Positions 1 through 5,510 of a stretch of 6,692 bases of DNA are shown piece after piece. Each line of letters opens with the position of its first letter. Within the stretch, counting starts at the first letter, position 1. The stretch is taken from the NCBI GenBank assembly GCA_964637035.1, contig CAZWTU010000089.1, positions 1 through 6,692 of the forward strand. Reading direction: 5' to 3'. Position numbers and translations under genes: made by a program. The DNA is from CAZMMV01 sp964637035 (GTDB taxonomy: Bacteria > Bacillota > Clostridia > Tissierellales > Tissierellaceae). The notes below the pieces were generated by a model. It was not told the origin of the DNA, made no database searches, and was given only the letters and a program-made list of their open reading frames with translations.

Positions 1-68
1 AAAATAATCCCTAAAATATATAATAATAACAAACCTATTCCATAATAAACAATAGTACTTAAGCCCAT
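1..68 (-). CDS. bofA: BofA-like pro-sigma-K processing inhibitor, N-terminal fragment (runs off left edge)
   Basis: An ATG at 66-68 opens a minus-strand frame that stays open to the window edge. It gives 22 residues beginning MGLSTIVYYGIGLLLLYILG, which is one hydrophobic segment. A strong AGGAGG lies at 77-82 with an 8-nt spacer, so the start is secure. The call rests on two things. The sequence has the look of the first membrane segment of clostridial BofA proteins. The gene just upstream is DUF2508/YaaL, and yaaL-bofA is a conserved pair in Firmicutes (established knowledge). BofA is a small membrane protein of the forespore outer membrane that holds the SpoIVFB protease inactive during sporulation. 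Only about a quarter of the expected protein is visible, so another small membrane protein is possible. Confidence 0.6.
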   Translation of the reverse strand, partial: MGLSTIVYYGIGLLLLYILGII

Positions 69-73
69 AAGAA

Positions 74-127
74 ATTCCTCCTATAATTATTATACTTACC
101 CTATTATACTATAAATATAGGAGGAAT
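74..127 (-). promoter_or_regulatory. Inverted repeat that can sequester the bofA Shine-Dalgarno
   Basis: Plus-strand 74-84 (attcctcctat) and 117-127 (ataggaggaat) are perfect reverse complements. Pairing continues at 85/116, skips 86/115, and resumes at 87-90/111-114. In the minus-strand transcript this forms a 17-bp stem with one U-U mismatch and a 20-nt loop. Its 3' arm contains the whole AGGAGG (77-82) of the bofA-like gene. The stem sits between the yaaL stop and the bofA start and has no U-tract, so it looks like a translational control element rather than a terminator. The pairing is read directly from the sequence; the function is inferred. Confidence 0.5.
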
Positions 128-137
128 CCAGATTATA

Positions 138-356
138 TTACACAATCTTAGACTGGCCCTTATTTTTTTTTAGTTTCCTGAGCAAATACATATACTTAAT
201 CTTTGAGGCTTCTAGTTCATAGATTGCAAAATCTACTAATTCAGGCTCTGTGATTTCTTGAAAAAGATTTTCTTTTTCTAGCCACTTTGCCTTGGCTAAT
301 TTTATATCTTCTATTATTTCTGCTTTTTCATCTCTTGTATTTCTAAATTTTAACAT
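138..356 (-). CDS. yaaL: DUF2508 / YaaL family small protein
   Basis: A 72-residue, highly charged, soluble helical protein with no signal peptide or membrane segment. The C-terminal half (residues 38-64) carries the DUF2508 signature: an acidic PEL followed by FAIYELEASKIKYMYLLR. The N-terminal half has the usual Lys/Glu helix with a central Trp (W25). The length agrees with Bacillus YaaL (about 74). Its molecular function is unknown. In Firmicutes it lies between recR and bofA, and here a bofA-like gene follows 69 nt downstream, which supports both calls. The start is the ATG at 354-356, preceded by a G-rich GGGGGTG (362-368) as ribosome binding site. recR is not upstream; a ZIP transporter occupies that place. 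No convincing terminator separates the ZIP gene from yaaL, so read-through is possible. Confidence 0.85.
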   Translation of the reverse strand: MLKFRNTRDEKAEIIEDIKLAKAKWLEKENLFQEITEPELVDFAIYELEASKIKYMYLLRKLKKNKGQSKIV

Positions 357-374
357 AAAAACACCCCCAAGCTA

Positions 375-393
375 TTATCAATATTATTGACAA
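375..393. promoter_or_regulatory. Imperfect 19-nt palindrome upstream of yaaL (possible operator)
   Basis: On the minus strand this reads TTGTCAATAATATTGATAA, two 9-nt arms around one base with a single mismatched pair. The inner 13 nt (378-390) are perfectly symmetric. It lies in the 76-nt gap between the ZIP gene and yaaL. A second, 10-bp palindrome GGTATATACC lies at 403-412. The spacing and symmetry would suit a dimeric repressor, but AT-rich gaps give such symmetry by chance and no match to a known box is claimed. Confidence 0.2.
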
Positions 394-432
394 GTCTTAA
401 GGGGTATATACCTAGATATTGGAAGTTTATTA

Positions 433-1242
433 TTAATGTCCATGGTGGAATAAACTTAAAGATAATGCCATGACTAGCATGCCTGCAATTGCTCCATAGA
501 CGCAAATGTGATGATCTTCATCTTTTTGTGATAAAGGTAAAAGTTCATCAAAGGAAACAAATATCATTATGCCTGCAACTATAGTAAATAATACTCCAAA
601 AAATAAATCTGTAGGTAGGTTTGAAAATAGTAGATAACCTATAATCCCACCTAAAGGTTGAAAGAGTCCTACAAGAGTCGTATATAAAAATGCCTTCTTT
701 TTACTTCCTGTAGAGTGATAAATAGGTACGGATATTGCTATGCCTAGGGGAATATTATGGAGTATAACCGCTAGGGCTATTGGTATGGCTAAGGATATAT
801 CTTTTACACCAGCCGTAAATATGGCTAAGCCTTCTGGTAGGTTATGTATGGCTATGGCTATGGCCGACATTAAGCCAAGCTGAGATAAGTGTGGATCCTT
901 TTTCTCCCCATGTCCATGGTCATCATGAAGTTCACCGTGGTGGTGTCCACCATGCTTGTGAACCCATTTTTCTATTAAGGCTATAGCTGCCATCCCACCA
1001 AAAAATCCTGCCAGTGCTACAAACTTTCCAACACTTCCTAAAGTCTCCACTAATAGGTCGCTACCTTCTGGCAAAATTGCCATAAAGGATACATATATCA
1101 TTATTCCTGCTGCAAAACTTAAGGATAATGAAAAAAATCTTTTATTGGATTCATTTCTGAAAAAAGAAACTATACTACCCAATCCCATTGTTAAACCTAC
1201 TATAGTTGTAAGTCCGAGGGATAATATTACTCCTTTATCCAT
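433..1242 (-). CDS. ZIP family metal transporter (ZupT/GufA type) with altered metal-site residues
   Basis: A 269-residue, eight-helix membrane protein of the ZIP family, which moves divalent metals, usually zinc, into the cytoplasm. The TM4 motif HNLPEG is at 133-138. The TM5 counterpart is HNIPLG at 162-167, followed by a ZupT-like VPIY and TGSK. TM7 has VAGIMIFVSFDELLPL (222-237). The cytoplasmic loop before TM4 (residues 95-118) is a His/Asp/Glu-rich metal-binding stretch with about eight His, and the C-terminus ends HHGH. Relative to E. coli ZupT as I recall it, three acidic metal-site residues are changed: TM2 SLME to SFMA (A55), TM5 HNIPEG to HNIPLG (L166), and TM6 GLAE to GLFQ (Q195). 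The TM4 site is intact. AAAGGAGAG at 1250-1258 supports the start. The start overlaps the yibE/F stop by 8 nt, so the two are probably cotranslated. The family is secure; the substrate is not. Confidence 0.9.
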   Translation of the reverse strand: MDKGVILSLGLTTIVGLTMGLGSIVSFFRNESNKRFFSLSLSFAAGIMIYVSFMAILPEGSDLLVETLGSVGKFVALAGFFGGMAAIALIEKWVHKHGGHHHGELHDDHGHGEKKDPHLSQLGLMSAIAIAIHNLPEGLAIFTAGVKDISLAIPIALAVILHNIPLGIAISVPIYHSTGSKKKAFLYTTLVGLFQPLGGIIGYLLFSNLPTDLFFGVLFTIVAGIMIFVSFDELLPLSQKDEDHHICVYGAIAGMLVMALSLSLFHHGH

Positions 1243-2371
1243 GGTTAATCTCTCCTTTGTTGTTTCTCTTGTTTGGTCTCTTTAATAAAAAACTGGCTAT
1301 TAAAGCTGTTATAGGTATAGTAAGTATCAAGCCTATACTTCCTGATAGAGACCTTACTATTTCTGTTGCTATTACATCTAAGTTTAAAATCTTTGTAAGA
1401 GATGTTTCGTAAGCCATAAATACTAATAAAATAGGGATAGAAGTTCCTGCATAGGCCAAGATTAGTGTATTAATCATTGTACCCATTATATCCTTTCCTA
1501 CATTCATTCCTGAATTAAATAAGGATTTCATAGACATATCTGGATTAGCATTGTAAATCTCATCTATGGAAGATGATATCGACATTCCCACATCCATTAC
1601 AGCTCCCAAAGAACCCAGTATAATCCCTGAGAAAAGTAAACTTGTAAAATTGAAGCTTACTTCTTGAGGAATATAAAGTAACATAGTGGCCTCTTCTGCA
1701 CTAAGGCCTGTTAAATGTGCCTTAGTTCCTACAATATAGGATATAATTCCTGCTATTACAACCCCAAAGGATGTACCTAGTATGGCTGATAGGCTTTTAT
1801 TGTTTATGCCTCCTACTAAAAATATAGTTATAACTGTAACTCCTATGGATATCATTATGGATATTGGTATAGGTTGTGCTCCTTTTAGTACCTGAGGTAA
1901 TAGGATGTATATTATTGCAGCCACAGTTAATGATAGGGAAATAATGGCTTTTAATCCCTTAAATCTGCCTATTGTTAGGACCAGTATCATAGCCAATATT
2001 ACTAAATACAATAAATAATTAGACCTATAATAATCCGCTATATATACATCATATCCATCTTCATATTCTTCAATCACAACTACAACATTCTCGCCCTTTT
2101 TTACAAAAATATTATAAGCCTCATTGTCTGACAAATGGTTATCTATATTTAAAATTTCTCCCTTATATTCTCCACTAAGTATTTCTAGCTTTACTTTTTG
2201 CATTTGAAACTCTTCATATAGGTCTTCCCCATATTCTGCTTGTCCTGCTTCTAATACCCTTGCCTTTTCCATTAAAGGTTCAGGAAATTCTTCCTCCCCA
2301 AATACTATAGAGGTTGATATGGACATTAGTAATATTAATATTAGAATTATAGTCAATATGTTTTTTTTCAT
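1235..2371 (-). CDS. YibE/F family polytopic membrane protein
   Basis: A 378-residue protein matching the YibE/F family (PF07907), whose function is unknown. Residues 1-25 form a signal peptide (MKKN, then a long Ile/Leu core ending SIVFG before EEE). Residues 26-118 are an acidic extracytoplasmic domain of mixed beta character. About seven or eight membrane helices follow from residue 119 to 363, and the short C-terminal tail is basic. Family-typical features are GRFKGL after the first helix (135-140), the helix-breaking IPQEVSFNFTSLLFSG (234-249), GSLGAVMDVGMSISSS (253-268), and GKDIMGTMINTLILAYAG (292-309). AGGAGGG at 2380-2386, 8 nt before the ATG, sets the start. It is the first gene of an operon with the ZIP transporter, with overlapping ends, which hints at a shared transport or metal role (inference). 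An extended -10 promoter lies just upstream, beyond the terminator of the preceding unit. Confidence 0.88.
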   Translation of the reverse strand: MKKNILTIILILILLMSISTSIVFGEEEFPEPLMEKARVLEAGQAEYGEDLYEEFQMQKVKLEILSGEYKGEILNIDNHLSDNEAYNIFVKKGENVVVVIEEYEDGYDVYIADYYRSNYLLYLVILAMILVLTIGRFKGLKAIISLSLTVAAIIYILLPQVLKGAQPIPISIMISIGVTVITIFLVGGINNKSLSAILGTSFGVVIAGIISYIVGTKAHLTGLSAEEATMLLYIPQEVSFNFTSLLFSGIILGSLGAVMDVGMSISSSIDEIYNANPDMSMKSLFNSGMNVGKDIMGTMINTLILAYAGTSIPILLVFMAYETSLTKILNLDVIATEIVRSLSGSIGLILTIPITALIASFLLKRPNKRNNKGEINHG

Positions 2372-2402
2372 TTAGATTTCCCTCCTATTTTATCTTGAGG
2401 AT

Positions 2403-2411
2403 ATTATATCA
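2403..2411 (-). promoter_or_regulatory. Extended -10 promoter of the yibE/F-ZIP operon
   Basis: The minus strand reads TGATATAAT, a perfect TATAAT hexamer (2403-2408) with the TGn extension. It sits between the upstream terminator hairpin and the yibE/F ribosome binding site and predicts a leader of about 25 nt. No good -35 is present at 16-18 nt upstream, which extended -10 promoters can tolerate. Confidence 0.5.
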
Positions 2412-2413
2412 TA

Positions 2414-2447
2414 AAAAATACCAGAAGAATTATCTACTGGTATTTTT
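2414..2447 (-). terminator. Intrinsic terminator after the Prli42-like gene
   Basis: An 11-bp stem, AAAAATACCAG (2414-2424) with CTGGTATTTTT (2437-2447), encloses a 12-nt loop. The U-run forms the outer part of the 3' arm. The hairpin overlaps the stop codon of the mini-gene (2446-2448) and closes the tRNA/mini-gene unit before the yibE/F promoter. The symmetric A/T flanks could let it act in either direction. Confidence 0.7.
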
Positions 2448-2541
2448 ATACTACTATTAAATTTATTATAGGTATCATTACAGATATTAAAAAAGATAAT
2501 ACTATTAAATATACTACTGTTTTTTTTAGTTTAGGATTCAT
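2446..2541 (-). CDS. Prli42/DUF4044-like 31-residue single-pass membrane mini-protein
   Basis: An ATG at 2539-2541 encodes 31 residues: a basic N-terminus MNPKLKK, then one hydrophobic helix (about residues 8-31) ending NLIVV. Length, Lys-rich start and single membrane span match the Firmicutes mini-proteins annotated as stressosome-associated Prli42, which in Listeria anchors the stressosome to the membrane (established). The match is by general form, so any stressosome link here is inferred. A G-rich GGGGGG (2548-2553) with a 6-nt spacer is the only ribosome binding site. The frame stays open upstream through the tRNA, but that extension is just the translated tRNA and is not real. The gene begins 26 nt after the CCA end of tRNA-Val with no terminator between, so both probably share a transcript ending at the hairpin on the stop codon. 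Confidence 0.65.
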   Translation of the reverse strand: MNPKLKKTVVYLIVLSFLISVMIPIINLIVV

Positions 2542-2567
2542 ATTATTCCCCCCATAACTGTATTTCT

Positions 2568-2643
2568 TGGTGGGCGAGATAGGACTCGAACCTACGACTT
2601 TTTGCTTGTCGAGCAAACACTCTCCCAACTGAGTTACTCACCC
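2568..2643 (-). tRNA. tRNA-Val, anticodon GAC, CCA encoded, C33 variant
   Basis: A full cloverleaf of 73 nt plus genomic CCA (2568-2570). The acceptor GGGTGAG pairs with CTCGCCC, with one U-G pair at 4-69. The D arm is ACTC / AGTTGGGA / GAGT, and the anticodon stem is TTTGC / GCAAA. The T arm is GTAGG / TTCGAGT / CCTAT, and the discriminator is A73, as in other Val tRNAs. The anticodon loop is TCGACAA, so positions 34-36 are GAC (2608-2610), reading GUC and GUU. Position 33 (2611) is C, where nearly all tRNAs have U. D-stem pair 10-25 is A-U rather than G-C, and position 26 is G rather than the usual A. All stems are intact, so it does not look like a decayed gene. A good promoter lies 12-40 nt upstream. 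Confidence 0.92.
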
Positions 2644-2654
2644 CAATAAACTAT

Positions 2655-2683
2655 ATAATACTATATATATTATATTTATGCAA
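2655..2683 (-). promoter_or_regulatory. Promoter of tRNA-Val
   Basis: The minus strand has TTGCAT at 2678-2683, a 17-nt spacer, and TATTAT at 2655-2660. This fits the housekeeping sigma factor. The predicted start near 2648 leaves a leader of only about 5 nt before the tRNA 5' end. Confidence 0.65.
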
Positions 2684-2701
2684 CGATTATAATACATATA
2701 C

Positions 2702-2730
2702 TTTCACTTTATACTTATCTTTGATATAAT
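2702..2730 (+). promoter_or_regulatory. pepA: Promoter of the aminopeptidase gene
   Basis: TATAAT at 2725-2730 is preceded by TGA (2722-2724), giving an extended -10 TGATATAAT identical to the one before yibE/F. The -35 region (CTTTCA or TTTCAC near 2701-2707) is poor. It fires away from the tRNA promoter, so the roughly 110-nt gap holds a divergent promoter pair. Confidence 0.5.
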
Positions 2731-2750
2731 TATATATAAATATATGAAAA

Positions 2751-2757
2751 AGAGGTG
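2751..2757 (+). promoter_or_regulatory. pepA: Ribosome binding site that decides the pepA start
   Basis: AGAGGTG complements the 16S 3' end and lies 6 nt before the TTG at 2764-2766. An in-frame GTG at 2755-2757 lies within this site and would have no ribosome binding site of its own, so TTG is preferred. Confidence 0.6.
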
Positions 2758-2763
2758 TTTTTA

Positions 2764-4200
2764 TTGAATTTATTAGTTGGTAAAGGCGGTCAAGTAGAAA
2801 TTCTCCCTGTCTTTAAAGATACTAAGCAGTCAAATAAAGGAAAAGATTTATTTGAATATCTTAAAGATGGGGATTTATTTAAAGGGAATGTGGGAGAAGT
2901 TTATAGCGATGTTGCCCCAAGGGGAGATAATATTATATTTTTAGGTTTAGGTGAAAAGGACAAGCTTTGTCTTAATAATTTAAGAAAAGCCTTCCATAGT
3001 GTTGGGAAAAAGTTAAACGGTCTAAAGCTCAAATCTGCTAAACTTGTCCTTGAGGAATTTGAAGGTCTTTCTTATTATGATTCCACACTAGCTATAGTTG
3101 AAGGACTTTTACAATCTGAATATGGCTTTGAGAAATATTTATCTGAGAAAAAATTGAAAATTACTTTAGAAGAATTTTATTTTCATGTAGAAGATAATAA
3201 AAAAGAAGAGGTAGAAGGTGCAATCAAAGAAGGAAAAAACATTATTGATGGCATATTCTTAGCTAGGGACTTAGTAAATGAGCCTCCTATGGTAATGACG
3301 CCTAAAGAGCTAGCCAATAGGGCTAAAAACGAGCTAGAGGGTTTAGGGGTGGAAGTAGAAGTCTTTGGTAGGGATAAAATAAGTGAGCTTGGAATGGAGG
3401 CTTTCTTATCTGTATCTAAGGGGTCAGCTAATGAAGCTCAATTTATAATAATGAATTGGAAGGGAGATTCTTCCTCAGAAGAAAAACTAGCCCTTGTGGG
3501 TAAGGGACTTACTTATGACTCTGGTGGATATTCTATCAAATCTGGGGCTGGAATGGTAACTATGAAATGTGATATGGCTGGTTCTGCTTCAGTTATAGGT
3601 GCTATGAAGTCTATTGCCTTGTCTAAAGTAGAGAGAAATGTAGTAGGGATAGTAGCTGCCTGTGAAAACTTAATTTCTGGTGAAGCCTATAAACCTGGAG
3701 ATGTAATAGGCTCTATGTCTGGAAAGACTATTGAAATACTAAATACAGATGCAGAAGGTAGAGTAACTTTAGCAGATTCCCTTTATTATGCTGCTACTGT
3801 GGTAAAGGCGGATAAGATAGTTGATATAGCTACACTTACAGGTGCATGTGTTGTTGCTTTAGGTAGTGTAAACACAGGTGCCGTAACTAACAATCAAGAA
3901 TTAATGGACCAGGTCTTAGAAGCTTCTAGGCTGGCAGGTGAACCTACCTGGCAATTCCCTACAGATGATGAATACAAGGAAGCTATTAAGGCTGATATTG
4001 CAGACTTAAAGAATACTACAACAGGTGGAGCTGGCTCCATAACTGCTGGACTTTTCTTAGGTGAGTTTGTAAATGATGTTCCTTGGGTTCATTTAGATAT
4101 AGCTGGACCTGCTTTTGTGGACAAGGGAATAGGATATTTGCCTAAGGGTGCCACTGGAGTTCCGGTTAAGACCTTATATAATTTAGCAAAAATAAAATAA
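2764..4200 (+). CDS. pepA: Leucyl aminopeptidase (M17 family, cytosol aminopeptidase)
   Basis: A 478-residue protein (counting from the TTG at 2764) with the two-domain M17 layout: a variable N-terminal domain to about residue 160 and a catalytic domain after it. It is a cytoplasmic, usually hexameric, two-metal exopeptidase that removes N-terminal residues from peptides. All the residues corresponding to the E. coli PepA active site are present. The metal ligands are K247 (LVGKG), D252 (TYDSGG), D270 (MKCDMAG), and D329 and E331 (NTDAEGR). The catalytic residues are K259 and R333. The C-terminal GSITAGLFLGEF and HLDIAGPA motifs are also intact. There is no signal peptide. The gene is monocistronic, with its own promoter and a strong terminator 3 nt after the stop. 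An alternative GTG start at 2755 would add three residues but overlaps the ribosome binding site. Confidence 0.95.
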   Translation: MNLLVGKGGQVEILPVFKDTKQSNKGKDLFEYLKDGDLFKGNVGEVYSDVAPRGDNIIFLGLGEKDKLCLNNLRKAFHSVGKKLNGLKLKSAKLVLEEFEGLSYYDSTLAIVEGLLQSEYGFEKYLSEKKLKITLEEFYFHVEDNKKEEVEGAIKEGKNIIDGIFLARDLVNEPPMVMTPKELANRAKNELEGLGVEVEVFGRDKISELGMEAFLSVSKGSANEAQFIIMNWKGDSSSEEKLALVGKGLTYDSGGYSIKSGAGMVTMKCDMAGSASVIGAMKSIALSKVERNVVGIVAACENLISGEAYKPGDVIGSMSGKTIEILNTDAEGRVTLADSLYYAATVVKADKIVDIATLTGACVVALGSVNTGAVTNNQELMDQVLEASRLAGEPTWQFPTDDEYKEAIKADIADLKNTTTGGAGSITAGLFLGEFVNDVPWVHLDIAGPAFVDKGIGYLPKGATGVPVKTLYNLAKIK

Positions 4201-4203
4201 TTT

Positions 4204-4235
4204 AAAAAGCTACAGGAATTCCTGTAGCTTTTTTT
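4204..4235. terminator. Bidirectional terminator between pepA and the LiaF-like gene
   Basis: 4204-4233 is a perfect 30-nt palindrome. The GC-containing core GCTACAGG / CCTGTAGC surrounds AATT, flanked by A5 on one side and T7 (4229-4235) on the other. It lies just after the pepA stop and 16 nt beyond the stop of the convergent minus-strand gene, so it serves both. Confidence 0.9.
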
Positions 4236-4251
4236 ATGCCTATTTTTTTGC

Positions 4252-4989
4252 CTATATATAGTAAATTTTTATACTGGAGAATACTCCTTCCCCTCTTAAC
4301 CTTAAGGTTTTTGTCTTTTCTACACTTGAATCATAATTATGTTCAGTTATATTTGCACCTACAAGGCTTGTGTCTGTAACTAGCTTCCAATCCTTAGGGA
4401 TATATAGGCTAAAGGAGGAAAAAACAGATGAAAGTTCAAGGTTAACCGTATTATCTATAGGGTCCACCTTGTCTAGATAGAGAGATAAATTGCTAAAAAC
4501 TACCTCAATATCCCCCCCTGATAAGTCCATAGGTTCAATATATTCTACTGAACTTCCAAATACTTTTTCTATCTTTATAAAGTTATCATCGGCTGAAAAC
4601 CTAGCTATCTTTTTTTTTCCTGAGTATTCCTTGCCAAATGAGTTGACTGTAAAGTTAATGTTTGTACCCTTGCCATTAAATACTAGGCTTAGACCAGCAC
4701 CTACTAGGAATCCAATTAGTATAATTTTCCAGTTACTTATATTTCCTATATTTAGGTTTCCCTTGTTTAGCAATACAAATACGGTTATAAAAAAACTGGA
4801 ATTCATGAAATTCTTTTTTATTAAATTTTTTATAGACCAATATATTAGGATTCCAGCAATTATTAATGCTAAAATGCTCCAGTTTCCCAAAGATGGTAGC
4901 AAGTAGTAATATCTACTATCTTGTAAAAATATTACCAGAGCTATTAAGATAAGAATTATACCTAATAGGATTTTGTTAATTTTTTTCAT
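4252..4989 (-). CDS. LiaF-like membrane protein (DUF5668-type transmembrane plus LiaF C-terminal domain)
   Basis: A 245-residue protein. The N-terminal half has four hydrophobic segments (about 7-23, 36-57, 62-75 and 87-104), as in the LiaF/DUF5668 transmembrane region. Residues 127-245 form a beta-rich domain with LiaF-type repeats: KVFGSSVEYIE (142-152), GGDIEVVFSNLSLYLDK (158-174), LSSVFSSFSLYIP (186-198) and GEGVFSSIKIYYI (233-245). In Bacillus, LiaF holds back the LiaRS response to cell-wall antibiotics (established). Here the partner is a LytTR regulator rather than LiaRS. The ATG (4987-4989) overlaps the regulator's TGA as ATGA, with AGGAGGT (4996-5002) inside the upstream gene, so translation is coupled. 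A role in sensing envelope state and restraining the regulator is inferred. The stop is TAG. Confidence 0.8.
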   Translation of the reverse strand: MKKINKILLGIILILIALVIFLQDSRYYYLLPSLGNWSILALIIAGILIYWSIKNLIKKNFMNSSFFITVFVLLNKGNLNIGNISNWKIILIGFLVGAGLSLVFNGKGTNINFTVNSFGKEYSGKKKIARFSADDNFIKIEKVFGSSVEYIEPMDLSGGDIEVVFSNLSLYLDKVDPIDNTVNLELSSVFSSFSLYIPKDWKLVTDTSLVGANITEHNYDSSVEKTKTLRLRGEGVFSSIKIYYI

Positions 4990-5441
4990 ATTTTTACCTC
5001 CTCTAATTTTTCCTTAAATATTTTGTAATAATGCCTAGATACATAGTTTATCTTGTGACTCTTGTAAAATGTAATAGTAGAAACAGATCCTAAACTTCTC
5101 TTTATAGATGAAATCTCTTTTAAATTTACTATTGTGGATTTAGATATTCTGGTGAAATAAGTAGGGAGGATTTCTTCTAGTTCATACAGTTTATATTTGA
5201 CCATATACATATTATCCCTTGTATGACCATGTATCTCGTTTCCTTCTGTTTCAAAAAATAAAAGGTTTTTAAGTTTTATAAAATATTCTGTCTCATCTTT
5301 AAAAAATACTATTTCTTCTTTCCTCTTCAATATAGAGTTAATAGTGTTTTCTAATTCTAATATTTCTTGTGTCAGCTTATCAGTCCTTATTATTATTTCT
5401 TTTCTTTTTATACTCTTATCTATTTCAATTTTTATTTTCAT
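4986..5441 (-). CDS. LytTR-domain transcriptional regulator without receiver domain
   Basis: A 151-residue protein. Residues 1-42 form a short N-terminal region (MKIKIEIDKSIKRKEIIIRT and a helix). Residues about 44-151 are a LytTR DNA-binding domain, with the typical strand pattern, LEEILPTYFTRISKSTIVNL, a SIKRSLGS turn, and the C-terminal VSRHYYKIFKEKL. No phospho-acceptor receiver domain is present, so it is not a classical response regulator. It resembles the stand-alone LytTR proteins encoded beside a membrane partner, as in LytTR/DUF3021 pairs. The ATG at 5439-5441 is chosen because AAAGGAGG (5446-5453) lies 4 nt upstream. An in-frame ATG at 5565-5567 would translate through the promoter and operator and has no ribosome binding site. 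The next gene, LiaF-like, overlaps by ATGA. Autoregulation is likely from the direct repeats upstream. Confidence 0.85.
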   Translation of the reverse strand: MKIKIEIDKSIKRKEIIIRTDKLTQEILELENTINSILKRKEEIVFFKDETEYFIKLKNLLFFETEGNEIHGHTRDNMYMVKYKLYELEEILPTYFTRISKSTIVNLKEISSIKRSLGSVSTITFYKSHKINYVSRHYYKIFKEKLEEVKI

Positions 5442-5471
5442 AAATCCTCCTTTCCTACACTTCTTACCCTT

Positions 5472-5500
5472 ATTATATAAGTAAAATAGAAAATGTATAT
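5472..5500 (-). promoter_or_regulatory. Probable promoter of the LytTR-LiaF operon, activator-dependent type
   Basis: The minus strand has a perfect TATAAT at 5472-5477, but the -35 position at 17 nt (5495-5500) reads ATATAC, a poor match. A good -10 with a weak -35, and paired direct repeats about 10 nt further upstream, is the usual form of a promoter that needs an activator. The predicted leader is about 24 nt. Confidence 0.55.
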
Positions 5501-5510
5501 ACTTTTTACC

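Noticed and set aside
387..392. Perfect TTGACA on the plus strand between the ZIP gene and yaaL
   Set aside because: No -10 lies at 16-18 nt and no plus-strand gene follows; it is better explained as part of the palindrome at 375-393.
2542..2628. N-terminal extension of the mini-gene to a 60-residue product
   Set aside because: The added residues are the translated tRNA-Val, and the internal ATG at 2539-2541 has the only plausible ribosome binding site.
2744..2767. Seven-codon leader frame (ATG to TGA) overlapping the pepA start
   Set aside because: It has no Shine-Dalgarno and too little length to support a leader peptide; it arises from the A/G-rich ribosome binding region.
4490..4906. 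138-codon plus-strand open frame opposite the LiaF-like gene
   Set aside because: It lies wholly antisense to a well-supported gene, has no ribosome binding site, and its composition is that of a complementary-strand shadow.
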